This document shows positions 49,459 to 57,367 of a stretch of 64,000 nt of DNA, in pieces. The DNA is from Rhodococcoides kyotonense (lineage in GTDB: Bacteria; Actinomycetota; Actinomycetes; Mycobacteriales; Mycobacteriaceae). Where the stretch lies: assembly GCF_001645385.1 (NCBI RefSeq), contig NZ_LVHI01000016.1, forward strand, positions 23,097 to 87,096, written 5' to 3'. Both the position numbers and the translations under genes were made by a program. Each line of letters opens with the position of its first letter. Position 1 is the stretch's first letter. Under the pieces are notes generated by a model that searched no databases, was not told the DNA's origin, and saw only the letters and a program-made list of their open reading frames with translations.

Positions 49459-50465
49459 TTCTCCAGGTAGTAGAGGTAGTCGTCGACATTGTCCGGGGTG
49501 ACGATCTGCGTCGGAACCGGAATGTCGGCGGGCGCCTCGCGGCCGCAGCCGAGGTCGATGGCGGCGTTCATGGCTTCGTAGCCGAACTCGAAGGTGTTCT
49601 GCTGCACGACCCCCTTCAGCCAGCCTGCGTTGAGTGCGCTGACGGCCTGGTCGGACAGATCCCAGCCGACGGCCTGGACACGATCCTGTGCGTTCTGGCT
49701 GTTCACCGCGGCGACCAGTCCGATCAGCGCGGGCTCACCGGTCGCGTAGACGTACTCCATGTCGGGATTGCCGGTCAGCAAGTTCTCGGCCGCGGCCTGC
49801 GCGTTCTCCTGGATGTTCCGGCCGTCGACGACGGTTCCGACGGTCATGCCCGCGGCGGACACGGTGTCGGTGAAGCCCTTCTGACGCTCGAGCTGGACGG
49901 TACTGTTCAACGCACCGACGATTCCGACTGTGCCTGTGCCGCCGGACATCTCGGTGAGGGTCGCGCCGATCTGCTTACCACCCTCCTCGTTGGCCGTTCC
50001 GACCTGGGTCGACAGAGCAGGGTCGTCGACGACGGCATCGACGGCGACGACGGGGATGCCGGCCGCGTCTGCCTTGACGATCGACGGCTTGATGCCGTCG
50101 GTGTCGATCGCGTCGACGATGATCGCGTCCACACCGGAGGCGATCAGGTTGTCGAACGCGTTGGCCTGCGTGACCGAGTCGTCGTTGCCGCTGATGATTT
50201 GCAGGTCGACGCCGGTCCGATCGGCGATCTTCTGTGCAGCAGTGTTGATCTGGTTGAAGAACAGCGCCTGCAGGTTGATCGTCACGAGACCGACCTTCAA
50301 CGTGCCGTTCTTGCCTTCGCAGGCTTCGGCGACGCGGCTGGGCTCCGGGATGGACGCCGCTGCGGTCGAGCCGTCGCCCGTGTCGCTGGACGACGCCGAG
50401 TCGCAGGCGGTGAGTGACAGCGCCAGTGCGGCGCCGACCACGAGCGGAAGAGCGCGTTTCATCAT
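49455..50465 (-). CDS. Sugar ABC transporter substrate-binding lipoprotein (RbsB/Peripla_BP_4-like)
   Basis: A 336-aa exported binding protein: signal ending ALALSLTACDS, lipobox LTAC with Cys near residue 21. The two-lobed periplasmic-binding domain has KVGLVTINLQALFFNQINTAA, LIASGVDAIIVDAIDTDGI, GTANEEGGKQIG and VYATGEPALIGLVAAVNSQNA, typical of ribose/galactose-type receptors. Its ligand defines the operon's substrate and is unknown. Double ATG at 50465/50462; the PfkB stop overlaps it. Confidence 0.93.
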   Translation of the reverse strand: MMKRALPLVVGAALALSLTACDSASSSDTGDGSTAAASIPEPSRVAEACEGKNGTLKVGLVTINLQALFFNQINTAAQKIADRTGVDLQIISGNDDSVTQANAFDNLIASGVDAIIVDAIDTDGIKPSIVKADAAGIPVVAVDAVVDDPALSTQVGTANEEGGKQIGATLTEMSGGTGTVGIVGALNSTVQLERQKGFTDTVSAAGMTVGTVVDGRNIQENAQAAAENLLTGNPDMEYVYATGEPALIGLVAAVNSQNAQDRVQAVGWDLSDQAVSALNAGWLKGVVQQNTFEFGYEAMNAAIDLGCGREAPADIPVPTQIVTPDNVDDYLYYLEK

Positions 50466-51358
50466 GGGATCTCCTGGAGGTCGAGTGAGCTGTGGTTCAT
50501 GAAGGCGAGCAGTTCGGTGCGAGTCGGGCAGCCGCGCGGGCCGGCGGTCGCGCAGGCCAACGCGGCGGAGGCACCGGCGAGACGTGCCGCGTCGACAGGA
50601 GGTGTTCCCGCGTCGACGAAGGCGATATAGGTGCCGCAGAAGCAATCTCCGGCGCCGACGGCATCGATGACGTCGACCTGAACAGCAGGTTCGGTGGTGA
50701 CCTCGCCGGTAGGGGTCACGAGGCTCCAGCCCCGCTCGCCGTCGGTGAGGACGAGGTAGGTGTCGTGCTGCGAGGCCAGCTCGGCGGATCGGGCGTCGTC
50801 GATGCCGAAGGCCCGCTCCCACAGGCTGCGCCCGACGATGACGTGATCGGCGAGCGCGAAGGCACGCAGCGCCGCGTCGCGATCCTCGCACCCGTCGAGA
50901 TCGATTGCGACGTCGACGCCGTCGGGCAGACGTTCGGGAAGGAACGCCGCTCGGTAGCCGTCGACGAACAACCGTCCACCACCTGCGTCTGCGATTCTCC
51001 GTATCACCGCGGCGATCCGGCCCGCGTCGTTGGCGTCGTCCTGGCTGATGATCGAGCGATCCCCACCGTCGGCGATGAGAACCACGGCCGTCGACAGGAA
51101 CGCGTCGCGCGGCGCCCAACTGGTGTCGACGCCGCCCCGTTCGAGATTCTCGAGAAACTCGGTCGACCGCACGTCCGGCCCGACGGCACCCGCGAAGAAG
51201 ACCCGCGCGCCCATCCGTGCGGCCGACACCGCGGCGTTGGCGTTCATGCCGCCGTCGATAGAGACGATCGACGTGGCCTGGACACGCTCACCGAGCACGG
51301 GTACATGCGGAACCTGCACTGTCACATCGTTGTTGGCGTATCCGCAGAAGACGATCAT
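50462..51358 (-). CDS. PfkB/ribokinase-family carbohydrate kinase
   Basis: A 298-aa kinase. Motif 1 near residue 37: GGMNANAAVSAARMGARVFFAGAVG (GG-x-N-x-A variant). Motif 2 near residue 235: DAVGAGDCFCGTYIAF with the catalytic Asp of GAGD. It phosphorylates a sugar, nucleoside or similar hydroxyl with ATP. Three bases separate it from the BtpA/SgcQ-like gene. The substrate is probably what the adjacent ABC transporter imports. Confidence 0.92.
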   Translation of the reverse strand: MIVFCGYANNDVTVQVPHVPVLGERVQATSIVSIDGGMNANAAVSAARMGARVFFAGAVGPDVRSTEFLENLERGGVDTSWAPRDAFLSTAVVLIADGGDRSIISQDDANDAGRIAAVIRRIADAGGGRLFVDGYRAAFLPERLPDGVDVAIDLDGCEDRDAALRAFALADHVIVGRSLWERAFGIDDARSAELASQHDTYLVLTDGERGWSLVTPTGEVTTEPAVQVDVIDAVGAGDCFCGTYIAFVDAGTPPVDAARLAGASAALACATAGPRGCPTRTELLAFMNHSSLDLQEIP

Positions 51359-51361
51359 GAC

Positions 51362-52204
51362 TTACTTGCCCGCCGCACGAGCCAGGGTACGGACCTTGTC
51401 GCCTGCGACGCGGCCCCACCAGCGGCTGTTCTCCTTGACGGACGAGGCGATGATCGCACCGTCGCACTCTTTCATCAACGTCGCGACGTTCTCGGCGGTG
51501 ATGCCGGACCCGATGATGACGGGCAGAACGGTGTTCGACTTGATCAGTGACACCTCGTCGACGGAGGCGGCGTCGCCGGTGCGCGAACCGGTCGCGATGA
51601 GCACGTCGGCGTCGAAGAATTCGGCATCCTCGGTCTGCTCCGCGATGGTGCGGTCGGCGACGATGGCGTGCGCACCGTGCTTGACGTGCACATCCGCGAA
51701 GATCCGCACCGGATCGGCGCCGATGCGATGGCGGAATCGGGTGGTCTTGGCAGCCTGACCCTCGATGAATCCCTCGTTGGCGACGTAGGCGTTGGCCCAC
51801 TGGTTGACGCGAACGAAACTGGCACCTGCGGCCCACGCTGCGGCGACACCGCATTCACCCGCATTCGACAGGATGGAGACGCCGACGCTCTTGCCGAACT
51901 CGCCCACGACAGCCGCCGTCACGACGCCCATGCTGGCCGCGGTCTCGTATCCATGTTCACCGGGCTTGAGGAACGGTATGTCCCAATGATTTTCGACGAT
52001 GACCCCGTCGAATCCGTTGTCGATGTAGGCGTGGGCCTCCTCCACGGCGAAGGCTGCGATCTCGGATACCGGCATGCCCTTGTAGTGCGGGCTCCCGGGC
52101 AACGCCGGAAGGTGAATCGCGCCGATGAGGGACGGGCTGCCGGTGAACATCTCGGCCAGCGCCGACGGCTTTGCCGGGAAGACTCCCAGCGAGGACGTAC
52201 TCAC
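51362..52204 (-). CDS. BtpA/SgcQ-family protein
   Basis: A 280-aa TIM-barrel protein of the BtpA family: IGAIHLPALPGSPHYKGMPVSEI near residue 25, DGVIVENHWDIPF, SVGVSILSNAGECGVAAA, FVRVNQWANAYVANEGFIEG and PVIIGSGITAENV. SgcQ members accompany sugar-transport operons; the enzymatic activity of the family is not settled to my knowledge. GTG 52204 with AAGGAG upstream is preferred to ATG 52270. First gene of the operon, directly behind the LacI operators. Confidence 0.88.
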   Translation of the reverse strand: MSTSSLGVFPAKPSALAEMFTGSPSLIGAIHLPALPGSPHYKGMPVSEIAAFAVEEAHAYIDNGFDGVIVENHWDIPFLKPGEHGYETAASMGVVTAAVVGEFGKSVGVSILSNAGECGVAAAWAAGASFVRVNQWANAYVANEGFIEGQAAKTTRFRHRIGADPVRIFADVHVKHGAHAIVADRTIAEQTEDAEFFDADVLIATGSRTGDAASVDEVSLIKSNTVLPVIIGSGITAENVATLMKECDGAIIASSVKENSRWWGRVAGDKVRTLARAAGK

Positions 52205-52241
52205 GAAAACTGCTCCTTGGACTGAACTGCGGAACGTTCGG

Positions 52242-52256
52242 ATGTAATCGATTGCC
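52242..52256. promoter_or_regulatory. LacI-type operator O1
   Basis: ATGTAATCGATTGCC fits the LacI-family consensus TGnAAnCGnTTnCA with only the last base off. It is 37 bp upstream of the BtpA/SgcQ-like start and differs at one base from O2. Confidence 0.78.
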
Positions 52257-52317
52257 TTGCGTACATGCACCGTAGGCGATCGACACCTGGTTGTGTCAAG
52301 GATTTCTCGAGTCGTTT

Positions 52318-52332
52318 ATGTAAACGATTGCC
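52318..52332. promoter_or_regulatory. LacI-type operator O2
   Basis: ATGTAAACGATTGCC, 14 of 15 identical to O1, same orientation, 76 bp apart. It is 66 bp upstream of the lacI-type gene start, so the regulator probably also controls itself. The spacing of about seven helical turns would allow looping. Confidence 0.78.
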
Positions 52333-52398
52333 TCTATTGTGTTACCCAGGGTCTTCCAGACCCGTCGGTTCGCTGATCTCGCACTCGAAAGGAGACGA

Positions 52399-53424
52399 AT
52401 GCGCAAGGCAACCATCCGCGACGTCGCAGAGCGTGCAGGCGTCTCGACGGCAACCGTGTCGAGAGCGCTGTCCGGCTCCCGACCGGTCTCGGACGAGCTG
52501 GCCCGAACCATTCGGAAAGCCGCCGACGACCTCGGCTATTCGGGCAACATCATCGCCAGCTCGCTCCGTCGCAGCAGGACGGACACCGTCGGCATGGTGG
52601 TGCCGAGCATCGCCAACCCGTTCTTCACCTCGCTCGTGGAGAACGTCGAACACGTACTGTCGCAGCGCGGCCTCCAGCTGTTCCTGTGCGATTCACGCTC
52701 CGACCCGGACGTCGAAGCGCAGCGACTGCGCAGTCTGGTGTCCCGTCAGGTCGACGGCATCATCATCAGCCCGTGCCACGGAGCGCGTTCCGCCGAGGCC
52801 GTGCGCACGAGCGCGAAGGCGCTCCCGGTCGTGCAACTCGACCGCTTCGCCAAGGACACGCACACGGACTGGGTCGGCGTCGACGACGATGCCGCGCAAG
52901 CACTCGTCATGGACCATCTCGACTCCCTGGGTGTGCGGACCGCAGCCTTCATCAGTTCGACACTGACCAACTCGTCCACCGAGCTACGCAGAGCAGGGTT
53001 CTTCCGCCACGCCGCGCGGGTAGGAATCGAGACGCGCGAAGAGTGGACGCTCCTCGGCTCGTACTCCATCGAATGGGGACGGGCGGCGTCACATACCATC
53101 TTGGACAACGACTCTCGCCCGGACGCCGTGGTGTGCGCCGACGATCTGATCGCGCTCGGCGTTCTGCAGTCGTGCAGCGCCCTCGGACTGTCCGTACCCG
53201 GCGACGTCATGGTCACCGGCTTCGACGACATCCCGTTCTCGGCACTCAGCAGTCCCCCGCTGACGACGGTGCGTCAACCCCAGGAACGCATTGCGATCGA
53301 GGCCGCCCGTCTGTTGGATCAGGCGATGAACGACACCGTCACCGGCGCCGCGCACATCGCACTGAAACCCGAACTGGTAGTACGTCAGTCGACCGTCGGC
53401 CAGGCACGCGCCACCGCGGTGTAG
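52399..53424 (+). CDS. LacI-family transcriptional regulator
   Basis: A 341-aa repressor. The DNA-binding head ATIRDVAERAGVSTATVSRALSG lies at residues 4-26 with the hinge helix LGYSGNIIASSLR near residue 55. The periplasmic-binding-like effector domain has TVGMVVPSIANPFFTSL and VMVTGFDDIPFSALSSPPLTTVRQP. ATG 52399 has AAAGGAGA upstream. It is divergent from the eight-gene operon, with two operators between. It probably senses the imported substrate. Its 3' end overlaps the peptidase gene by 40 bp. Confidence 0.95.
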   Translation: MRKATIRDVAERAGVSTATVSRALSGSRPVSDELARTIRKAADDLGYSGNIIASSLRRSRTDTVGMVVPSIANPFFTSLVENVEHVLSQRGLQLFLCDSRSDPDVEAQRLRSLVSRQVDGIIISPCHGARSAEAVRTSAKALPVVQLDRFAKDTHTDWVGVDDDAAQALVMDHLDSLGVRTAAFISSTLTNSSTELRRAGFFRHAARVGIETREEWTLLGSYSIEWGRAASHTILDNDSRPDAVVCADDLIALGVLQSCSALGLSVPGDVMVTGFDDIPFSALSSPPLTTVRQPQERIAIEAARLLDQAMNDTVTGAAHIALKPELVVRQSTVGQARATAV

Positions 53425-54467
53425 GCCCGGGCGGCGGCGTCGACCTCCGCGAGCGAGACGCTCTCGTTCGCGGCGTGCATCAAGGCGGGAGTTCCCGGGC
53501 CCCAGACCACGATCGGGGCCGACGGCGCGGCAGCCGCCAGAATCGACGCGTCGGTGAAGTACGTGACCGGGCCGTCGGCGACAGCGGTGGCCAGCGAGCG
53601 CACCCACGGATCGCCGGAAGGCGTCCGCACGCCCGGGAGGTCGATCCGCGCCTCGACGCTGTGGACCTCCGGCTGACTGCGCCACCAGGCGAGCAGGTTC
53701 TCTCCGGTTCCGACGGTGCGATGGTCGACGATCACCTGCGCCGCGTCGGGCACGATATTCGGAGCCGAACCGCCGCCGATCGTGCCGACGTTGAACGTCT
53801 CGGCGCCGAGGAACGGGTCTTCTGCGAGAGGGAGTTCGGTGCGCGCACGGGCCAGCACGTCGACCAGCTTCATGATGGCGCTCTCGCCTTTCTGCGGCGT
53901 ACTTCCATGCGCAGCAACGCCTTTCGTCGCGACGTCGAGCCACAACGCGCCACGATGTCCGAGGTGCACACCGTTCCCGGTCGCCTCCGGAACGATGACG
54001 GCACCCACCGAACAGTCGGCAACGGCATGCCGGGCCGCCTGCGCTCCGAGCGACCCGATTTCCTCGTCGCTCGTCAGCAGCAGCGCGATCGGGATACCGC
54101 GCTCGGCCGCGTCGATCACTGCAGCCGTCGCGGCGACGAGTCCCGCCTTCATGTCCGACGTACCCCGGCCGTGCAGTAGACCGTTCTCGACCGATGCGGC
54201 GAACGGATCGAACTCCCAGTGCACGAGGTCACCGGGTGGCACCGTGTCGACGTGGCATGCGAACACGAGTCGTGTCGCCGACGGCGGTGCATCGTTGGTG
54301 AGCAACAACCAAGGGTGCGCGCCGTCCGGTTCACCCTGGACGTCCACGGTGCCTACCTTCGACTTCACCACGGACACAACGGTCTCCATGGTCAGCCGCT
54401 GCGGATCCGGGTCGCCCGACACGGTCCGTCGGGCGACGAGTTCCTGGAGCAGTCCGGTCGAGTCCAT
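53385..54467 (-). CDS. M20-family metallopeptidase (DapE/ArgE-like)
   Basis: A 360-aa di-zinc aminoacylase/deacylase. Zinc and catalytic residues: FACHVDTVPPG (His-x-Asp), GRGTSDMKAGL (Asp), TSDEEIGSLG (Glu-Glu), VPEATG, and a late APIVVWGPGTPALMHAANE (His). Family members remove acyl or succinyl groups from amino acids. ATG 54467 (MDSTGLLQEL) is chosen. It converges into the LacI gene by 40 bp. Similar to succinyl-diaminopimelate desuccinylase, but the pathway is not shown by context. Confidence 0.9.
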   Translation of the reverse strand: MDSTGLLQELVARRTVSGDPDPQRLTMETVVSVVKSKVGTVDVQGEPDGAHPWLLLTNDAPPSATRLVFACHVDTVPPGDLVHWEFDPFAASVENGLLHGRGTSDMKAGLVAATAAVIDAAERGIPIALLLTSDEEIGSLGAQAARHAVADCSVGAVIVPEATGNGVHLGHRGALWLDVATKGVAAHGSTPQKGESAIMKLVDVLARARTELPLAEDPFLGAETFNVGTIGGGSAPNIVPDAAQVIVDHRTVGTGENLLAWWRSQPEVHSVEARIDLPGVRTPSGDPWVRSLATAVADGPVTYFTDASILAAAAPSAPIVVWGPGTPALMHAANESVSLAEVDAAARAYTAVARAWPTVD

Positions 54468-54477
54468 GTCGTCAGTT

Positions 54478-54981
54478 CTACCGGATGTCGTCGGCAATAC
54501 CGTTCTCGAGGCCGAGAAATTGGTGTCCACCCGTCGCATGAACGGTGACACGGGCCGACGGCAGGGCTGCGGCGTTCAGCGCGAGATGATCGAACGGTAC
54601 GACGTCGTCGTCGCGGCAATGATGCAGCGACAGAACGGTTTCGGGCTCGGCGTCCCCGAGCGCATAGTCCGGCACGTCCCAACCGCGCGGCGACCAGTCC
54701 GGCATCGCGAGCACGACGGCCGTGCGAAGAGGTCGCGGCTCTTCCGCCAGAACGCGTACCAGAATCGACGCGCCGAAAGAGTGTGCGACGACACGGTCGT
54801 CGGGACCGAGCGCGTCCAGCCTGCGACGAAGGGGCGTCGCCCATCCTTCGAAGGACATGTCCTCGCCGGAGAATTCCGGCATGTCCGTCTCGAGACCGAG
54901 CAGCTCGCCGATGCCGTCGGCCAGCGGCCTGTCGTCGAGGTATCCCCCGGCGCCGTGAACGAAAAGCAGTCGCGCACTCAT
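54478..54981 (-). CDS. RBBP9/YdeN-like alpha/beta hydrolase
   Basis: A 167-aa small serine hydrolase. LLFVHGAGGYLDDRPL at the start and VVAHSFGASILVRVL near residue 65 (nucleophile Ser) with VPFDHLALN (Asp) and GGHQFLG (His) complete a triad. ATG 54981 overlaps the phosphoribosyltransferase stop (ATGA), so the two are co-translated. The substrate is unknown. Confidence 0.85.
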   Translation of the reverse strand: MSARLLFVHGAGGYLDDRPLADGIGELLGLETDMPEFSGEDMSFEGWATPLRRRLDALGPDDRVVAHSFGASILVRVLAEEPRPLRTAVVLAMPDWSPRGWDVPDYALGDAEPETVLSLHHCRDDDVVPFDHLALNAAALPSARVTVHATGGHQFLGLENGIADDIR

Positions 54982-55457
54982 GATTTCGAAATGGTCGGCA
55001 GGGTCGACCACGGAAAGTTGATCCACCGGTCCGTTTCACGCCACGAGAAGTCGGGGGCGACGATGGACCGCGGTTTCGTGTAGATGACCGCCGACTTCAC
55101 CTCGTCGGTGTGTTTCTTCAACAGTTCGACGACGAGGGCGAGCGTACGCCCGGAATCGGCGACATCGTCGACGACGAGAAGCCGCTTGCCGACGACGGCA
55201 TCGGTGTCCAGTAGCGGCTCGAGCACGATCGGGTCCGGCAGCGTCTCCTCGATGTCGGAGTAGAACTCGACGTTCAGCGTCCCCGCGGCCTTGACGCCCA
55301 TCGCGTAGGCGATCGCGCCCGCGGGGATGAGGCCACCGCGAGCGATGGCGATGACGATGTCCGGGACGAATCCGTCGTCGACGATCTTCTCGGTCAGCTC
55401 GCGGGACGCGGCGCCGAACGCTTCCCAGGTCAAGACTTCGCGCGCGGGTTCGCTCAT
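54978..55457 (-). CDS. Type-I phosphoribosyltransferase
   Basis: A 159-aa PRTase. The PRPP loop is LLVVDDVADSGRTL near residue 98, with VIAIARGGLIPAGAIAYAMG near residue 40. It resembles the xanthine/hypoxanthine or uncharacterised COG2236-type PRTases and may salvage a purine base. ATG 55457 is used; an upstream extension through the palindromic element at 55483 is considered unlikely. Coupled with the small hydrolase. Confidence 0.88.
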   Translation of the reverse strand: MSEPAREVLTWEAFGAASRELTEKIVDDGFVPDIVIAIARGGLIPAGAIAYAMGVKAAGTLNVEFYSDIEETLPDPIVLEPLLDTDAVVGKRLLVVDDVADSGRTLALVVELLKKHTDEVKSAVIYTKPRSIVAPDFSWRETDRWINFPWSTLPTISKS

Positions 55458-55470
55458 GGTGGCGATTATG

Positions 55471-55529
55471 GCGCCTTCGGCACCCGTGCGCGCATAGTTG
55501 GCCCAGGTTGCAACTTTCCACTCACGCCC
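55471..55529. repeat. Palindromic element, family A (CAACTTTCC sub-type)
   Basis: GCGCC-TTCG-GCAC hairpin start (55471-55483) then CCCGTGCGCGCATAGTTG...CAACTTTCCACTCACGCCC (55483-55529). It aligns without gaps to 7304-7350, 48 kb away. Here it lies in a divergent region, 26 bp upstream of the phosphoribosyltransferase start and 60 bp upstream of the methyltransferase start. Confidence 0.78.
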
Positions 55530-55588
55530 GGTTTGCCGATACAGCAAAACATGTTGCGCATTCCGCATTTCACTGGCACTCTCGTGAC

Positions 55589-56212
55589 ATGCACACACAC
55601 GACCAGCAGCCCGTCTTCGATCAGCCGTTCTGGGACAACCTCTACACCGAGCAGGCGCAGCGCTGGAGCGGCAACGCCAATCCCGTCCTCGTCACCGAGG
55701 TATCGAAGCTGACGCCGGGCAGCGCACTGGACATCGGCAGCGGCGAAGGTGGCGACGCGCGCTGGCTCGCCGATCACGGCTGGACCACCACTGGCGCCGA
55801 CATCTCCGAGGTCGCGCTGCAGCGAGCACGCGACGAGCAGGGCGACCGGAACATCGAATGGCTGCACCGCGACCTTCTCGAGTGGGAGCCGACGAGCCGA
55901 TACGACCTCGTCACCGCTCACTTCTTCCAGCTACCCGCCCACCAGACCGGACCCGCGTTCCAGCGCTTCGGCCGTGCCGTCGCACCCGGTGGACATCTGC
56001 TCATCGTCGGACACAGCCCGAACGACCACCTCGCGTCGCAGCACAAGCACAGTCAACTGTTGTTCGACGTCGACGCCATCACGTCTCTGTTCGACGACGC
56101 GGAATGGACGACGGTCGTCGCCGAGGACCGGCCGCGTCCGGCTGTCGATCCCGACGGCACTCCCGCCGAGCGAATGGATGTGGTGGTGCTGCTACGGCGT
56201 GCCGCGAGCTGA
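55589..56212 (+). CDS. Class-I SAM-dependent methyltransferase
   Basis: A 207-aa methyltransferase: LDIGSGEGGDARWLADHGW near residue 49 is motif I, TGADISEVALQRAR follows, and FGRAVAPGGHLLIVGHSP near residue 128 is the post-motif region. The N-terminus FWDNLYTEQAQRWSGNAN is typical of TehB/COG2226-like enzymes. ATG 55589 is chosen. The substrate is unknown. A family-B palindrome region follows the stop. Confidence 0.9.
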   Translation: MHTHDQQPVFDQPFWDNLYTEQAQRWSGNANPVLVTEVSKLTPGSALDIGSGEGGDARWLADHGWTTTGADISEVALQRARDEQGDRNIEWLHRDLLEWEPTSRYDLVTAHFFQLPAHQTGPAFQRFGRAVAPGGHLLIVGHSPNDHLASQHKHSQLLFDVDAITSLFDDAEWTTVVAEDRPRPAVDPDGTPAERMDVVVLLRRAAS

Positions 56213-56214
56213 CC

Positions 56215-56341
56215 GAATGTGGCTATCCGGTCACTCGGAGTGAGCGAGGGACGCCCTCGCTCTCGGGGGCGGGCGGAGGCCGGTCGGAGCGAATGTGGCC
56301 TTCCGGTCACTCGGAGTGACCGGATGTGACATTCGGTCGGG
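56215..56341. repeat. Two family-B palindromic elements with an intervening hairpin
   Basis: GACCGAATGTGGCTATCCGGTCACTCGGAGTGA (56211-56243) and GAATGTGGCCTTCCGGTCACT/AGTGACCGGATGTGACATTC (56291-56334) share TCCGGTCACTCGGAGTGA. The second has a perfect TCCGGTCACT/AGTGACCGGA stem around CGG. Between them, GAGCGAGGG/CCCTCGCTC (56242-56262) is a perfect 9-bp hairpin, likely the methyltransferase terminator. Confidence 0.75.
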
Positions 56342-56361
56342 TAGCGGCGAGAGTGGACCGA

Positions 56362-56724
56362 ATGCCGCTGAAGTACTACGTCCCGCTGACGATTTCGATG
56401 ACCGCTGCACTGATCATCTTGTTCACGCCGGCGTCGGGAGTGCCCAGCGGGTTTCAGCACAGCGACAAAATCATTCACTTTCTCCTGTTCACCGCGTTGG
56501 CCTACTCGTCGCGGTTCGCGGGCATCTCGGTGGCGCGAACCGCAGCATGGATCGTCGCGTTCGCGGTGGCGTCGGAGATCTTGCAGGCCGTCCTCCCCCT
56601 CGGCCGCACCGGCGGCGTGGACGACGCGCTGTTCGATGTGCTCGGAGTTGGTGCGGGGTTGCTGATTGCTGCCGCAGCGCTTCCGACAAGCTCCCGGCAG
56701 CAGCCCACTCTGCGGCACGAATAG
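56362..56724 (+). CDS. VanZ-family membrane protein
   Basis: A 120-aa protein with four hydrophobic segments (YVPLTISMTAALIILF, IIHFLLFTALAYSS, TAAWIVAFAVASEILQ, ALFDVLGVGAGLLIAAAAL). The signature HSDKIIHFLLFTAL and DALFDVLG mark the VanZ family. Function outside glycopeptide resistance is unclear. ATG 56362 (MPLKYYV) is used; the upstream ATG would lie inside the palindromic element. Confidence 0.85.
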   Translation: MPLKYYVPLTISMTAALIILFTPASGVPSGFQHSDKIIHFLLFTALAYSSRFAGISVARTAAWIVAFAVASEILQAVLPLGRTGGVDDALFDVLGVGAGLLIAAAALPTSSRQQPTLRHE

Positions 56725-56762
56725 TGGCATCATGTGGTGAGGATCGACGACGGGAGACACGA

Positions 56763-56960
56763 ATGCGTACCACTCTTGCCCTTGACGACGATCTTGTCGC
56801 CGAGGCTCAGCGCCTGACCGGCACCATGGAAAAAGCTGCGCTCGTCAGGGAAGCTCTCGGCGCGCTGATCGAACGTGAAAGCGCCAGAAGACTGGCACGC
56901 CTCGGCGGCACCGAGCCGGGCCTCACCAACACCCCCCGCCGCCGAAGCGAACCCGCGTGA
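56763..56960 (+). CDS. vapB: VapB-type antitoxin
   Basis: A 65-aa protein with MRTTLALDDDLVAEAQRLTG, the ribbon-helix-helix start typical of VapB (VapB_antitoxin/DUF2191-like). The C-terminus is Arg/Pro rich and should bind the toxin. ATG 56763 is preceded by GGGAGA. Its last four bases overlap the toxin start (GTGA), the classical TA arrangement. The pair probably autoregulates. Confidence 0.88.
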   Translation: MRTTLALDDDLVAEAQRLTGTMEKAALVREALGALIERESARRLARLGGTEPGLTNTPRRRSEPA

Positions 56961-57325
56961 TCCTGGTCGATACATCGATCTGGATAGACCATCTTCGTTC
57001 TGGAAACGACGACCTCGCCCACTACTTGACCATCGGTGTGGTGCTCGTTCACCCCTGGGTCACTGGAGAAATTGCTCTGGGAAACCTCCACAACCGGACC
57101 GAAATTCTCGGGTTGCTGACGAACCTTCCGCAGGCGTCCGTCGCCGAGCCCGCCGAACTCTTCACCATGATCGAACGAGAAAGACTGTACGGCCGAGGGA
57201 TTGGCTTCGTGGACGTCCAATTGCTCGCCGCAACGAGGCTGACGCCTGATGCCCAGTTGTGGACACGCGACAGAAGGTTGAGCAAGACCGCCGCTGCTCT
57301 TGCAATCCGCACTGTCTCAGGGTGA
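56957..57325 (+). CDS. vapC: VapC-type toxin, PIN-domain ribonuclease
   Basis: A 122-aa PIN domain: VDTSIWIDHLR near residue 4 (Asp5), TGEIALG near residue 37 (Glu), and FVDVQLLAATRL plus WTRDRRL (acidic residues in the C-terminal part) form the Mg-dependent nuclease site. VapC toxins cleave tRNA or rRNA. GTG 56957 overlaps vapB by four bases. Confidence 0.9.
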   Translation: MILVDTSIWIDHLRSGNDDLAHYLTIGVVLVHPWVTGEIALGNLHNRTEILGLLTNLPQASVAEPAELFTMIERERLYGRGIGFVDVQLLAATRLTPDAQLWTRDRRLSKTAAALAIRTVSG

Positions 57326-57367
57326 TCTAGATTGAGACGCACGCCCCCAGCCGAGAGGAAGTGCGCC

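Noticed and set aside
56362..56724. Part of a glycopeptide-resistance (van) cluster
   Set aside because: VanZ-like genes occur alone in many actinobacteria and no vanHAX or regulators are nearby.
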